Assembly (NCBI RefSeq): GCF_014193255.1
Contig: NZ_JACHZB010000006.1
Span: 1 to 64,000, forward strand
Direction: 5' to 3'
DNA length: 64,000 bases
Source of the DNA: Rhizobium sp. BK196
Lineage (GTDB): Bacteria; Pseudomonadota; Alphaproteobacteria; Rhizobiales; Rhizobiaceae
Each line of letters starts with the position of its first letter. Within the stretch, counting starts at the first letter, position 1. This document shows, piece by piece, positions 42,080 through 50,462 of the stretch. The notes under the pieces are model-generated. The model worked only from the letters and a program-made list of their open reading frames with translations. It made no database searches and was not told where the DNA came from. The position numbers were made by a program, and so were the translations under genes.

Positions 42080-43048
42080 GTGAACATTAAATTATGCCGT
42101 ATCGCCCTCGTCGGCGCAGGAAGCATGATCGCCGAGCATGCAAAGGCTTTTGCGTCCCTGCCAAGTGTCGAGCTCGTCGGTATCAGCAACAGGACAAGGG
42201 CCAAGGCTCAGGCGATCGCGAACCATTGGAACATTCCGATTGTGAGTGATGACCTTGATGAAATGCTTTCCAAGGCCCGGCCTGATTTGGTGGTGATGGC
42301 AGTATATGAGCCGGCCATTTTTGAAGTTGCAACTCGAATATTGGCCCATCCCGTTGACATCTTCATGGAGAAGCCGATCGGCTTGAATCTTGAAGAAGCG
42401 CGTGCGCTTCACAGGCAGGTAAAATCTTCGGGCCGGCGTGCATGGGTTGGTCTCAATCGGCGCACACTTGGTTCCACACGAACCGCGCTCGCAGATCTGT
42501 CTGTAAATCTCGGCCCTCGCTTTATCTATGTTCAGGACCAGCAGAGTCTCGAAACCGCGCGGGCGATCGGCCACAATTTGGCGGTGGTCGACAACTGGAT
42601 GTATGCCAACTCGATCCATCTCGTTGATTACTTAATGACTTTCGGCCGCGGCGGCGTGACTGACGTAAAGATATTGCAACCGTGGAAGGCCGGCGAGCCG
42701 GGGGTTGTGCTTGCGCATGTCAGTTTCGCCTCGGGAGATCGCGGTATCTATCAGGCTGTATGGAATGGTCCAGGACCTTGGGCCTGCACGGTTTCCGCGC
42801 CGCATAGGCGATGGGAGATGCGGCCTCTCGAGAAGGCGATATTTCAAAACGCAGGCGAGCGCAGCCTGAACGAGATTCAGACTACAGAAGAGGATCTGCA
42901 ATTTAAGCCAGGTTTTCGTGTGCAAGCTGAAAAGGTGGTGGGTGCCTGGCGCGGGGAAAATACGGGAGCAGCAACGATCGACGACGCCTTGGCGACGACT
43001 GAACTCGTTGCCAAGATCTACGACCTCAGTGACGAGGTGACACGGTGA
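42080..43048 (+). CDS. Gfo/Idh/MocA-family oxidoreductase (second of three)
   Basis: A 322-residue dehydrogenase: RIALVGAGSMIAEHAKAF Rossmann motif, IFMEKPIGLNLEEAR with the family EKP, and a substrate domain including GLNRRTLGSTR and NWMYANSIHLVDYLMTFGR. GTG at 42080 is used because GAAGG stands about nine bases upstream and the family motif follows at once; the 28-codon extension upstream is unsupported. Its stop overlaps the next start (GTGA), so it is coupled to the LegG-like epimerase. The substrate is unknown, and its place beside legG suggests it acts in or modifies the nonulosonate branch. Confidence 0.83.
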   Translation: MNIKLCRIALVGAGSMIAEHAKAFASLPSVELVGISNRTRAKAQAIANHWNIPIVSDDLDEMLSKARPDLVVMAVYEPAIFEVATRILAHPVDIFMEKPIGLNLEEARALHRQVKSSGRRAWVGLNRRTLGSTRTALADLSVNLGPRFIYVQDQQSLETARAIGHNLAVVDNWMYANSIHLVDYLMTFGRGGVTDVKILQPWKAGEPGVVLAHVSFASGDRGIYQAVWNGPGPWACTVSAPHRRWEMRPLEKAIFQNAGERSLNEIQTTEEDLQFKPGFRVQAEKVVGAWRGENTGAATIDDALATTELVAKIYDLSDEVTR

Positions 43049-44229
43049 CCAAACCCCGGATATGTGTGACGACCGGTACAAGGGCTGATTACGGTCTCTT
43101 GTATTGGCTCATGCGTGATCTGGACGACGATCCGGATTTCGAATTGCAGATTGCGGTGTCCGCCATGCATTTGTCGCCGGCATTCGGAGAGACAGTTCGC
43201 TTCATTCGAGCCGACGGTTTCAAGATCGATGCTGAAATACCCTGCCTTGACGATGATGACAGCGACGCCGGCATGGCACGCGCCTTCGGTCGCGCTGTCG
43301 ACGGCTTTCGCCGGGCATTCGAACAGCTCGAACCCGATTTTCTGGTCATATTGGGGGACCGATTTGAAGCGCTTGCGGCTGCGACTGCTGCAACCTTTCT
43401 TCATATCCCTATTGGCCATATTCACGGCGGCGAAGTAACGCTAGGTGCCATGGACGATACCTTCCGGCATGCGATTACAAAAATGGCGCATGTCCATTTC
43501 ACGGCAGCCGGACAGTACGCTGAGCGAGTGATCCGGATGGGTGAGGCGCCGGAACGAGTATTCAACATCGGCGCAATCGGCCTCGATAATTTCCGGCGGC
43601 TTTCCATCCCCGATAGATTGGCATTGATGCGAGAACTCGAAATCGAGCCGGAACGTGATTATGTGCTGATGACCTACCATCCGGCGACGATGGATTCTGC
43701 GTCGCCTGTCGCTGCCCTGGAGCATGTCCTTGAAGCCCTGCAGTTCTTTCCGGATCTGGCCGTGATCATTACGAAAGCCAACTCCGATCCAGGAGGCCGG
43801 AAAATTAATGCGAGGCTTGAGACATTTCATTCCCAACACCCGGATCGGGTCAGGTTGGTTGCATCACTGGGCCAAGTACGCTACCTCGCGGCGATGAAAC
43901 ATGCGAGCGTAGTCCTCGGTAATTCATCAAGTGGCCTCATTGAGGCTCCCGCAGTGGACGTCCCAACTGTCAACGTAGGCCCACGGCAACTGGGCCGGCT
44001 GAAAGCGATGTCCGTCATCGACACGGTCGAGGAAACCGGGGCAATCGTAAGGGCTATGACCGAAGCAATGTCGCCCTCTTTTCGCGATGCCATTAAAGAG
44101 AGCGCCCCTCCTTATGGCAGGCCGGGTGACGCTACGGGTTTAGTATTGTCAGCTCTTCGGAAAATCGATTTTGCCCGGCTGCTACAAAAGCCGTTCTATG
44201 ACCTCCCCGACCAGGCCCGGAAGGAGTAG
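43045..44229 (+). CDS. legG: Hydrolysing NDP-sugar 2-epimerase (LegG/NeuC-like)
   Basis: A 394-residue GT-B-fold enzyme that removes the nucleotide and inverts C2 to give the six-carbon precursor for condensation with pyruvate. Seen: CVTTGTRADYGLLYWLMRD, LGDRFEALAAATAA, HIHGGEVTLGAMDDTFRHAI, VLMTYHPAT and GNSSSGLIEAPAVDVPTVN with GPRQLGR, all standard for NeuC/LegG. The start is GTG 43045 overlapping the preceding stop. It should act on the 2,4-diacetamido sugar built by PtmE-LegB-LegC-LegH. Confidence 0.9.
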   Translation: MTKPRICVTTGTRADYGLLYWLMRDLDDDPDFELQIAVSAMHLSPAFGETVRFIRADGFKIDAEIPCLDDDDSDAGMARAFGRAVDGFRRAFEQLEPDFLVILGDRFEALAAATAATFLHIPIGHIHGGEVTLGAMDDTFRHAITKMAHVHFTAAGQYAERVIRMGEAPERVFNIGAIGLDNFRRLSIPDRLALMRELEIEPERDYVLMTYHPATMDSASPVAALEHVLEALQFFPDLAVIITKANSDPGGRKINARLETFHSQHPDRVRLVASLGQVRYLAAMKHASVVLGNSSSGLIEAPAVDVPTVNVGPRQLGRLKAMSVIDTVEETGAIVRAMTEAMSPSFRDAIKESAPPYGRPGDATGLVLSALRKIDFARLLQKPFYDLPDQARKE

Positions 44230-44261
44230 TTTTTGATTGTTCATATGATCCGTCAACGTCT

Positions 44262-44936
44262 ATGAAGCTTCCATTGCCAATATTCTGGAAGAAGAAAAAG
44301 CCTTCGCTGCTCGTTGTGGGGGGAGGCGGACATGGTCGAGTTGTCCTTGAAGCAGCCTTAATGAGCAATCTCTTTGCTCGGGTGGTGGCCGTCGATCCCA
44401 AGGAACATAAAAGCTGGTCGCTACAGATTGCGCGCTGCGTTGAGGACGAGAAGGAAGTTGTGCGCGATAATGAAACGTGGGTATTTGTTCCGGCGGTAGG
44501 CAACGCTGTCCTACGCCAGAAATTGTTCAATGCCTATCTGGCAAAGGGATTTGCGCCCGCTTCGATCATCCATCCGGCCTCCACGATCAGTGCTTCAGCG
44601 CGGTTGGGTCGAGGGGTCGTGGTGCTCGCAGGTGTTGTTGGTGTTCAGGCAACGATTGGTGATGGCGTCATCGTTAACAACGGAGCAATCGTCGAACATG
44701 ACTGTGTCGTGGGCGATTTCTCGCATCTCGCACCGGGCGCCGTACTGGCTGGAGGTTCATCCTTGGGCAGCGGTTGCTTTCTCGGAGCAAATAGCTCTGT
44801 CCGGCACGCGACGGCTATCGTAGGCAATGTAACTGTCGGACACGGAGCGGTGGTTACGCGCGATATTGCTGCTCCGGGTGTTTACGTGGGTAATCCAGCA
44901 AAGCTTATGTCGGATTCGAAAAAAGTCTTGGAGTAA
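44262..44936 (+). CDS. legH: Sugar O/N-acetyltransferase (LegH/NeuD/PglD-like)
   Basis: A 224-residue protein with an N-terminal Rossmann-like sugar-binding part (PSLLVVGGGGHGRVVLEAAL) and a left-handed beta-helix of hexapeptide repeats (ASARLGRGVVVLAGVVGV, IGDGVIVNNGAIVEHDCVVG) carrying the catalytic His in NNGAIVEHDC. It ends VYVGNPAKLM. PglD/LegH members acetylate the C4 amino group made by LegC-type aminotransferases; NeuD members are the same fold. Placement between legG and legI favours the LegH role. Confidence 0.83.
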   Translation: MKLPLPIFWKKKKPSLLVVGGGGHGRVVLEAALMSNLFARVVAVDPKEHKSWSLQIARCVEDEKEVVRDNETWVFVPAVGNAVLRQKLFNAYLAKGFAPASIIHPASTISASARLGRGVVVLAGVVGVQATIGDGVIVNNGAIVEHDCVVGDFSHLAPGAVLAGGSSLGSGCFLGANSSVRHATAIVGNVTVGHGAVVTRDIAAPGVYVGNPAKLMSDSKKVLE

Positions 44937-44941
44937 AAGCA

Positions 44942-45976
44942 GTGACGGTGGAGAATCGTTGTTTCATTATCGCTGAGATCGGCGTCAACCATAACGGCGA
45001 TCTGGATCTCGCCCGCAAACTTATCGACGTGGCGGTGGAGGCGGGCGCAGATGCTGCCAAGATTCAAACGTTCAAAGCTGAGGATTTGATTGTCGCAGGT
45101 ACCAAGACCGTCGAATACCAACGCCGGAACGGTGCCGAGGATGATCAGTTCAGACTCCTTAAATCTCTTGAACTGTCTCACGATCAGCATCTCCAGCTTG
45201 TCGAATACTGTGCCCTGAAGGGTATCGAGTTCATGTCGACCGGCTTTGATATTGCGTCGCTTCAGTTCCTCGTCGAGCTGGGAATTAGGCGGATAAAAAT
45301 TCCATCCGGCGAAATCACAAACACCCCGCTTGTAGAGGTTGCTGCCCGGACTTGCCTTCCGATCATCATATCGACTGGAATGGCTACTCTTGACGAGGTG
45401 CGAGACTGCATTCGGGCTGTGAGGGATGTGTGGCAAGCGCTAGGGCACGACGGCGATCTGTGCGTTTTGCATTGTACGACAGCCTATCCGACGGCGTTGT
45501 CGGACGTAAACCTGGCGGCCATGCATACAATGCAGAAGGCGCTCGATGAAAAGGTAGGTTATTCCGATCATACCGCTGGGATTCTTGTGCCGCCTCTTGC
45601 TGTGGCGGCAGGCGCGCGCGTCCTAGAGAAGCACATTACACTAGATCGCGAAATGCAAGGCCCCGACCATGCGGCATCGATTGAGCCTGGGGAGCTCAAG
45701 CGAATGGTGTCTGAAATCCGTCTGATTGAGACCGTTTTGGGTGATGGCATCAAAGCTCCGAAGCCCGTTGAACTGGCTACTCGCGCGCTTGTGCGCAAGG
45801 GGCTGAAATTTGCGGCGGAGTTTCCAAAGGGTCATGTTGTCTCGGCGGCCGATTTCGTCTCGCTTCGTCCGGAAACCGGTTTGCCACCGGCTCGCTTGAA
45901 GTCTCTCGTCGGCAGAACACTCGTCAAGGCGGTCACCATTTACGATGCTGTGGAAGAAGACCACTTCGAATTTTAA
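44942..45976 (+). CDS. legI: Nonulosonate synthase (LegI/NeuB-like)
   Basis: A 344-residue enzyme condensing a six-carbon 2-epi sugar with phosphoenolpyruvate to a nine-carbon ulosonic acid. TIM-barrel domain: IIAEIGVNHNGDLDLARKLI, AAKIQTFKAEDLI, SLELSHDQHLQL, IKIPSGEITNTPL, STGMATLDEV, LHCTTAYPT and GYSDHTAGI. The C-terminal SAF (antifreeze-like) domain starts near residue 285 (FPKGHVVSAADFVSLRPETG). It is the committing enzyme of the nonulosonate branch; together with legBCHGF it makes a whole CMP-activated nonulosonate set. Confidence 0.93.
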   Translation: MTVENRCFIIAEIGVNHNGDLDLARKLIDVAVEAGADAAKIQTFKAEDLIVAGTKTVEYQRRNGAEDDQFRLLKSLELSHDQHLQLVEYCALKGIEFMSTGFDIASLQFLVELGIRRIKIPSGEITNTPLVEVAARTCLPIIISTGMATLDEVRDCIRAVRDVWQALGHDGDLCVLHCTTAYPTALSDVNLAAMHTMQKALDEKVGYSDHTAGILVPPLAVAAGARVLEKHITLDREMQGPDHAASIEPGELKRMVSEIRLIETVLGDGIKAPKPVELATRALVRKGLKFAAEFPKGHVVSAADFVSLRPETGLPPARLKSLVGRTLVKAVTIYDAVEEDHFEF

Positions 45977-46050
45977 CCGAACTTACCTTCTTGCGCGAGC
46001 AATTCATAACCGTTAACCAACCAGCAATTCGAAATTATAGGATGACGGCA

Positions 46051-47379
46051 ATGCGTTTTATCCACTCAGATCCGCGCAACGACGAGCTGGACCTTTCGAA
46101 ATACCGATTGGACAAAAGCAGTCCGGACACCCTTTACGGATTGCCCCAGCATGTCGCGTTCTGCTCTCGATGCGTGATCTCCAATCAGCGCCCTAACTCC
46201 ACGGTTGAGCACAAGCATACTAGGGACAGCAAGAAACAGACGATCAATTTTGATTCCGACGGTGTTTGCGACGCATGTCGGGTGGCAGAGCAGAAGGACG
46301 GCAATATCGATTGGGAAGCGCGGCGCCGGGAATTACAGGTGCTGTGTGACAGATATCGCTCACGGAACGGCCATTATGACTGCCTGGTGCCCGGTTCGGG
46401 CGGCAAGGACAGCTTCTACCAATCATGGATGCTGAAATACGAATTCGGCATGAACCCACTCACGGTAACATGGGCGCCCCACGTCTATACTGAATGGGGC
46501 TGGCGCAATTTTCAGCGCTGGATCCACTCGGGTTTTGACAACTACCTTCTGACGCCCAACGGCCGGGTAAAGCGCTTGATCACACGCCTTGCGGTGGAGA
46601 ACCTGTTCCATCCATTCCAGCCGTTTATCTTCGGCCAGAAGTCATATGCACCTAAAATGGCGGCGCGATTGAATATACCTCTGATCTTTTACGGTGAGAA
46701 TGAAGCGGAGTACGGGAATCCGATAGCGGATATGACATCTGCAAAACGCGACTATTCCTATTTTTCGACTTCGGATGACAGTGAGATCTTTCTCGGCGGC
46801 ACGTCCATTCAGTCGCTGATCAACGACTATGGTGTTCGAGAGCCGGATCTCGATGTCTACCGTCCTTCCAATCCGGACGAGCTGCGGGAGAAGGGCATCG
46901 AGGTTCATTATCTCGGTTACTATCTTAGGTGGCATCCGCAGTCGGCTTACTATTTCGCTGTCGAGCATGGTGGTTTTGAAGCCTCGCCCGAGCGGACGCC
47001 CGGCACCTACTCGAAATACAATTCGATCGACGATCGTATCGATGATCTTCACTATTATACGACGTTCATCAAATTCGGTATTGGCCGCACGACCTACGAC
47101 GCTGCGCAGGAAATTCGATCCGGTGACCTGGAACGCGAAGAGGGCGTGGCTCTCGTCCGGCGCTACGACGGCGAATTCCCCGAGCGTTTTGCCGACGAGC
47201 TGATGGAATACCTCAGCTTGCCGGAGAAGGAATTCCCCGATGCGTCAAAGCAGTTTGAAGCGCCGATCATGGATCGTGCCTATTTTCATGCGCTGTCGAA
47301 CCGTTTCCGGTCGCCTCATCTTTGGGCCTATGACAATGGTGAATGGAAGCTGCGCCGCAGCGTATTTACTCAGAACTGA
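46051..47379 (+). CDS. N-acetyl sugar amidotransferase, trio 1 (PseA/PtmG/WbpG-like)
   Basis: A 442-residue ATP-pyrophosphatase enzyme. A Cys-rich N-terminus (FCSRCVISNQRP and CDACR) precedes the PP-loop (CLVPGSGGKDSFYQSW). Relatives adenylylate an N-acetyl group and replace its oxygen with ammonia, giving an acetamidino group. ATG 46051 is preferred for the AGGA nine bases upstream. It is about 75 residues longer than the trio 2 enzyme at 55691 and only distantly similar. With the HisF- and HisH-like genes that follow, it is the probable source of an acetamidino group on the nonulosonate, as PtmG is for legionaminic acid in Campylobacter. Confidence 0.85.
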   Translation: MRFIHSDPRNDELDLSKYRLDKSSPDTLYGLPQHVAFCSRCVISNQRPNSTVEHKHTRDSKKQTINFDSDGVCDACRVAEQKDGNIDWEARRRELQVLCDRYRSRNGHYDCLVPGSGGKDSFYQSWMLKYEFGMNPLTVTWAPHVYTEWGWRNFQRWIHSGFDNYLLTPNGRVKRLITRLAVENLFHPFQPFIFGQKSYAPKMAARLNIPLIFYGENEAEYGNPIADMTSAKRDYSYFSTSDDSEIFLGGTSIQSLINDYGVREPDLDVYRPSNPDELREKGIEVHYLGYYLRWHPQSAYYFAVEHGGFEASPERTPGTYSKYNSIDDRIDDLHYYTTFIKFGIGRTTYDAAQEIRSGDLEREEGVALVRRYDGEFPERFADELMEYLSLPEKEFPDASKQFEAPIMDRAYFHALSNRFRSPHLWAYDNGEWKLRRSVFTQN

Positions 47380-47390
47380 GTGCCGGGAAT

Positions 47391-48167
47391 ATGAACATTC
47401 GTCTTATCGCTCGTCTTGATGTCAAGCTGCAGCACCTGATTAAGGGTGTGCAAATGGAGGGCTGGCGTAAGATGGGCAACCCTGGTGAACGAGCGAAGCT
47501 CTATTATCATCAGGGTGCTGACGAGCTCTTGTACATGGATGTTGTTGCAAGCCTTTATGAGCGCAACAATCTGACGGACATCGTTCGTGAGGTCGCACAG
47601 GAGGCGTTTGTGCCGATCACTGTCGGGGGCGGAATAGGCGATCTCAAGTCGGCCAAGCAATTGCTTGATGTCGGCGCCGACAAGGTGGCCGTAAATACGG
47701 CTGCTACCAAGCGGCCCGCAATATTACAGGAAATTTCCGATACCTATGGCTCCCAGGCGATGGTTCTTTCCATCGAAGCAAAGCGCCTGCCGCAAGGGGG
47801 TTGGGAAGCGATGACGGATAATGGGCGCAACCATACCGGGCTGGACGTCGTCAGATGGGCTGTGAAGGGTGCGGAACTTGGTGCAGGCGAGATCCTCATC
47901 ACGTCGATTGATCGCGACGGTACGATGAAGGGTATGGATACCGAACTCATCCAAGCCGTCACGCGAGAGGTCGACATTCCCGTAATTGCTTCCGGAGGAG
48001 CAGCATCTGGCACCCATGCAACCGAGGCTGTCCGGTCGGGCGCGACGGCTGTCGCCTTCGCGAAGGCCCTTCATTCCGACTCAACTGATTTTGGGAAGTT
48101 GCGGCAAGAGCTAAAGCAGGTTGGAATACCGGTTAGAACACCAAAGAAGGTAGTGGTCGGCGTATGA
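47391..48167 (+). CDS. HisF-like subunit of sugar amidotransferase trio 1
   Basis: A 258-residue beta/alpha barrel starting MNIRLIARLDVKLQHLIKGV. The Asp corresponding to HisF Asp11 is kept (RLDVK), but the second catalytic Asp of HisF (usually in the AIDAKR strand) is Glu in VLSIEAKRLPQGG. The phosphate-site motif VGGGIGD and SIDRDGTMKGMD are present. The protein probably acts as ammonia conduit from the HisH-like partner to the amidotransferase, not as the histidine-pathway cyclase. Start is 11 bases after the amidotransferase stop; its stop overlaps the HisH-like ATG. Confidence 0.87.
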   Translation: MNIRLIARLDVKLQHLIKGVQMEGWRKMGNPGERAKLYYHQGADELLYMDVVASLYERNNLTDIVREVAQEAFVPITVGGGIGDLKSAKQLLDVGADKVAVNTAATKRPAILQEISDTYGSQAMVLSIEAKRLPQGGWEAMTDNGRNHTGLDVVRWAVKGAELGAGEILITSIDRDGTMKGMDTELIQAVTREVDIPVIASGGAASGTHATEAVRSGATAVAFAKALHSDSTDFGKLRQELKQVGIPVRTPKKVVVGV

Positions 48168-48817
48168 ACCAATCAGTTGTTGTCGTTGATTACGGCATCG
48201 GTAATGTTTTCTCCGTTTGCAACGCTCTCAAGCAGATTGGTGCTGAGCCGCAGTTGACGCGCGACATCCCCACAATTCTGCACGCTGAACGAGTAATCCT
48301 GCCTGGTGTGGGGGCCTTTGGCCGCGCCATGGATGCATTGCGGGGCTTTGGTCTCGACGAAACGCTCGGCAGTTACGTCGCGACAGGCCGCCCCTTTCTT
48401 GGGATCTGCATTGGCATGCAAGTCCTGATGGATTCATCGCTGGAGTTCGGTGCCCATGCTGGTCTGGGGTTTATTCCGGGAACGGTAGAACGCATTCCAT
48501 CGGTGGATAAGGATGGCAATTCTTTGCGTGTGCCGCATATTAGTTGGAGCAGGGTGAAGCCGGCGGCGGGCGTTCTCTCGCAACAATGGCAATCTACGCC
48601 GCTCTCTGGCGACGAGGATCACCAGGAATTCTATTTCGTTCATTCTTATCATTCAAAGACGAACGATGCTTCGAACCTTCTCGCCGTCGTTGATCACGGA
48701 GGCAACGACATCACCGCGGCCATTACGAAGGACAATATTATCGGAGTGCAATTTCATCCCGAGCGCAGTGGCTTGGCGGGCCTGAATCTCCTCGGAAGGT
48801 TTATGGGATCTCTTTAA
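48164..48817 (+). CDS. HisH-like glutaminase subunit of trio 1
   Basis: A 217-residue class I glutamine amidotransferase. The oxyanion strand is ILPGVGAFGRAM, the nucleophile Cys lies in LGICIGMQVL, and His and Glu in VQFHPERSG complete the triad, so glutaminase activity should be intact. VVVDYGIGNVFSVCNAL is the typical opening. It hydrolyses glutamine and passes ammonia to the HisF-like subunit encoded just upstream (4-base ATGA overlap). It is not part of a histidine operon; no other his genes are present. Confidence 0.9.
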   Translation: MNQSVVVVDYGIGNVFSVCNALKQIGAEPQLTRDIPTILHAERVILPGVGAFGRAMDALRGFGLDETLGSYVATGRPFLGICIGMQVLMDSSLEFGAHAGLGFIPGTVERIPSVDKDGNSLRVPHISWSRVKPAAGVLSQQWQSTPLSGDEDHQEFYFVHSYHSKTNDASNLLAVVDHGGNDITAAITKDNIIGVQFHPERSGLAGLNLLGRFMGSL

Positions 48818-48931
48818 CCACAACAACTCTACGAAAGATCGCGCCTGGCATGCTCTATCAGGTTGCGAAACGCTCAGACGGTGGCTAAGGCGGTAACCCT
48901 CAAGAGAAAATCTCTAGAATTGGATAGTCGC

Positions 48932-49999
48932 ATGCTCAAATTTGCTCTCGTCGGATGTGGTCGGATTGCTCTTCGTCATTCCGAACTTCTGGGCCTCAAC
49001 CAGATTGAGGGCGCACGTCTCGCCGCGGTCTGTGACATCGTTTCGGAAAAGGCCCGCGCCATCGGAGAGCGGTTCAATGTCCCCCATTTCAACGATATGC
49101 ATGAAATGATGCGTGAGATTGAGGTCGATGCCGTTTCAGTCCTGACTGAAAGCGGCAATCACGCGACAGACGTCATTGCACTTGCGAAATACGGCAAGCC
49201 TATCATTGTCGAGAAGCCAATGGCATTAACTCTTGAGGACGCGGATGCGATGATTGATGCCTGTGATGCATCGGGGTCGCGATTGTTTGTCGTCAAACAG
49301 AATCGCTTTAACGTCCCTGTGGTCAAGCTTCGCGAAGCGCTTGAAGCCGGTCGTTTCGGCAAGATGGTCATGGGTACGATCCGGGTCAGGTGGTGTCGCG
49401 ATCAGAGCTACTATGATCAGGATCCGTGGAGAGGGACCTGGGCCATGGACGGTGGTGTCCTGACTAATCAGGCCAGCCACCATATTGACCTGCTCGAATG
49501 GATGATGGGCGATGTCGAAAGTGTCTTTGCGAAAAGCACGACAGCGCTTGTCGATATAGAGACGGAAGACACGGCTGTTGTGCTTCTGAAGTTCAAGAAC
49601 GGGGCACTGGGCCTCATTGAAGCAACCACCGCAACCCGACCGAAGGATCTTGAAGGCTCTATTTCGGTTCTGGGCGCAACAGGAACCGTTGAGATCGGTG
49701 GCTTTGCTGTCAACAAGATGAAGGTTTGGAATTTCACAGATGGTCGTGACAATGTCGATGAAATCATGGACAAATACTCGGTCAACCCGCCGAACGTGTA
49801 CGGCTTCGGCCACCAGATGTATTACGAGCATGTTGTTGATTGCCTGGTGAGCGGCCGGCAGCAGGATGTGGACGGGCGTATCGGTCGCAAGAGTATTCAG
49901 CTGATCCACGCGATTTACGAATCCATCGAAACCGGCGAGGAGGTATTCCTCCCACTCGTGCCCCGTCATTCCAAACTCGGGCGCGGCAAGAATGGCTGA
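48932..49999 (+). CDS. Gfo/Idh/MocA-family sugar 3-dehydrogenase (WbpB/WlbA-like, third of three)
   Basis: A 355-residue dehydrogenase: FALVGCGRIALRHSELLG, the family EKP in IIVEKPMALTLEDADAMI, QNRFNVPVVKLREAL, and the NQASHHIDLLEWMMGD region with the catalytic His. WbpB/WlbA enzymes oxidise C3 of UDP-GlcNAc uronate. Order here is dehydrogenase, acetyltransferase, aminotransferase, the WbpB-WbpD-WbpE set for a 3-acetamido sugar. The start at 48932 begins the Rossmann motif; a TTG frame upstream is unsupported. No UDP-GlcNAc 6-dehydrogenase (WbpA) is within the window, so the true substrate is open. Confidence 0.8.
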   Translation: MLKFALVGCGRIALRHSELLGLNQIEGARLAAVCDIVSEKARAIGERFNVPHFNDMHEMMREIEVDAVSVLTESGNHATDVIALAKYGKPIIVEKPMALTLEDADAMIDACDASGSRLFVVKQNRFNVPVVKLREALEAGRFGKMVMGTIRVRWCRDQSYYDQDPWRGTWAMDGGVLTNQASHHIDLLEWMMGDVESVFAKSTTALVDIETEDTAVVLLKFKNGALGLIEATTATRPKDLEGSISVLGATGTVEIGGFAVNKMKVWNFTDGRDNVDEIMDKYSVNPPNVYGFGHQMYYEHVVDCLVSGRQQDVDGRIGRKSIQLIHAIYESIETGEEVFLPLVPRHSKLGRGKNG

Positions 50000-50462
50000 A
50001 CTGACACGCAAAACGGTTGGTATTGCTTCTGACGTCGAGTTCGGTGGCAATGTCACCGTGGTCGAACCCGTCAATTTGTACGGATGCGAAATCGGCAGCG
50101 ACGTTTTCATCGGCCCTTTCGTCGAAATTCAGAAAAGCGTCTCCATCGGCTCTGGAACACGCATTCAGTCACACAGTTTCATCAGCGAGTTTGTTGATAT
50201 CGGCAGCGATTGTTTCATCGGTCACGGCGTTATGTTTATAAATGACCTTTTTGCTTCCGGCGGACCGGCCCGTGGTGATAAATCGAAGTGGAAAAGCACC
50301 CGAATCGGGGATCGGGTGTCGATCGGGAGCAATGCCACAATTTTGCCAGTTGCCATATGTGATGACGTCGTCGTCGGCGCGGGAAGCGTCGTGACACGCG
50401 ATATCTCTCAGCCGGGAATCTACGCTGGAAACCCATGTCGTAAACTGCGGAATCTACCATGA
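49992..50462 (+). CDS. Hexapeptide-repeat N-acetyltransferase (WbpD-like)
   Basis: A 156-residue left-handed beta-helix enzyme: repeats NVTVVEPVNLYGCEIGSDVF, IGPFVEIQKSVSIGSGTRIQ and SHSFISEFVDIGSDCFIGHG with catalytic-type His, then ATILPVAICDDVVVGAGSVV and a closing GIYAGNPCRKLR. It should acetylate the 3-amino group made by the next enzyme. Its start overlaps the preceding gene by eight bases and its stop overlaps the next ATG, so the three genes form a compact cassette. It is shorter than P. aeruginosa WbpD (about 190). Confidence 0.83.
   Translation: MAELTRKTVGIASDVEFGGNVTVVEPVNLYGCEIGSDVFIGPFVEIQKSVSIGSGTRIQSHSFISEFVDIGSDCFIGHGVMFINDLFASGGPARGDKSKWKSTRIGDRVSIGSNATILPVAICDDVVVGAGSVVTRDISQPGIYAGNPCRKLRNLP

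Noticed and set aside
47391..48817. Histidine biosynthesis genes hisF and hisH
   Set aside because: Location in a glycan cluster beside an N-acetyl sugar amidotransferase, altered catalytic Asp in the HisF-like protein, no other his genes.
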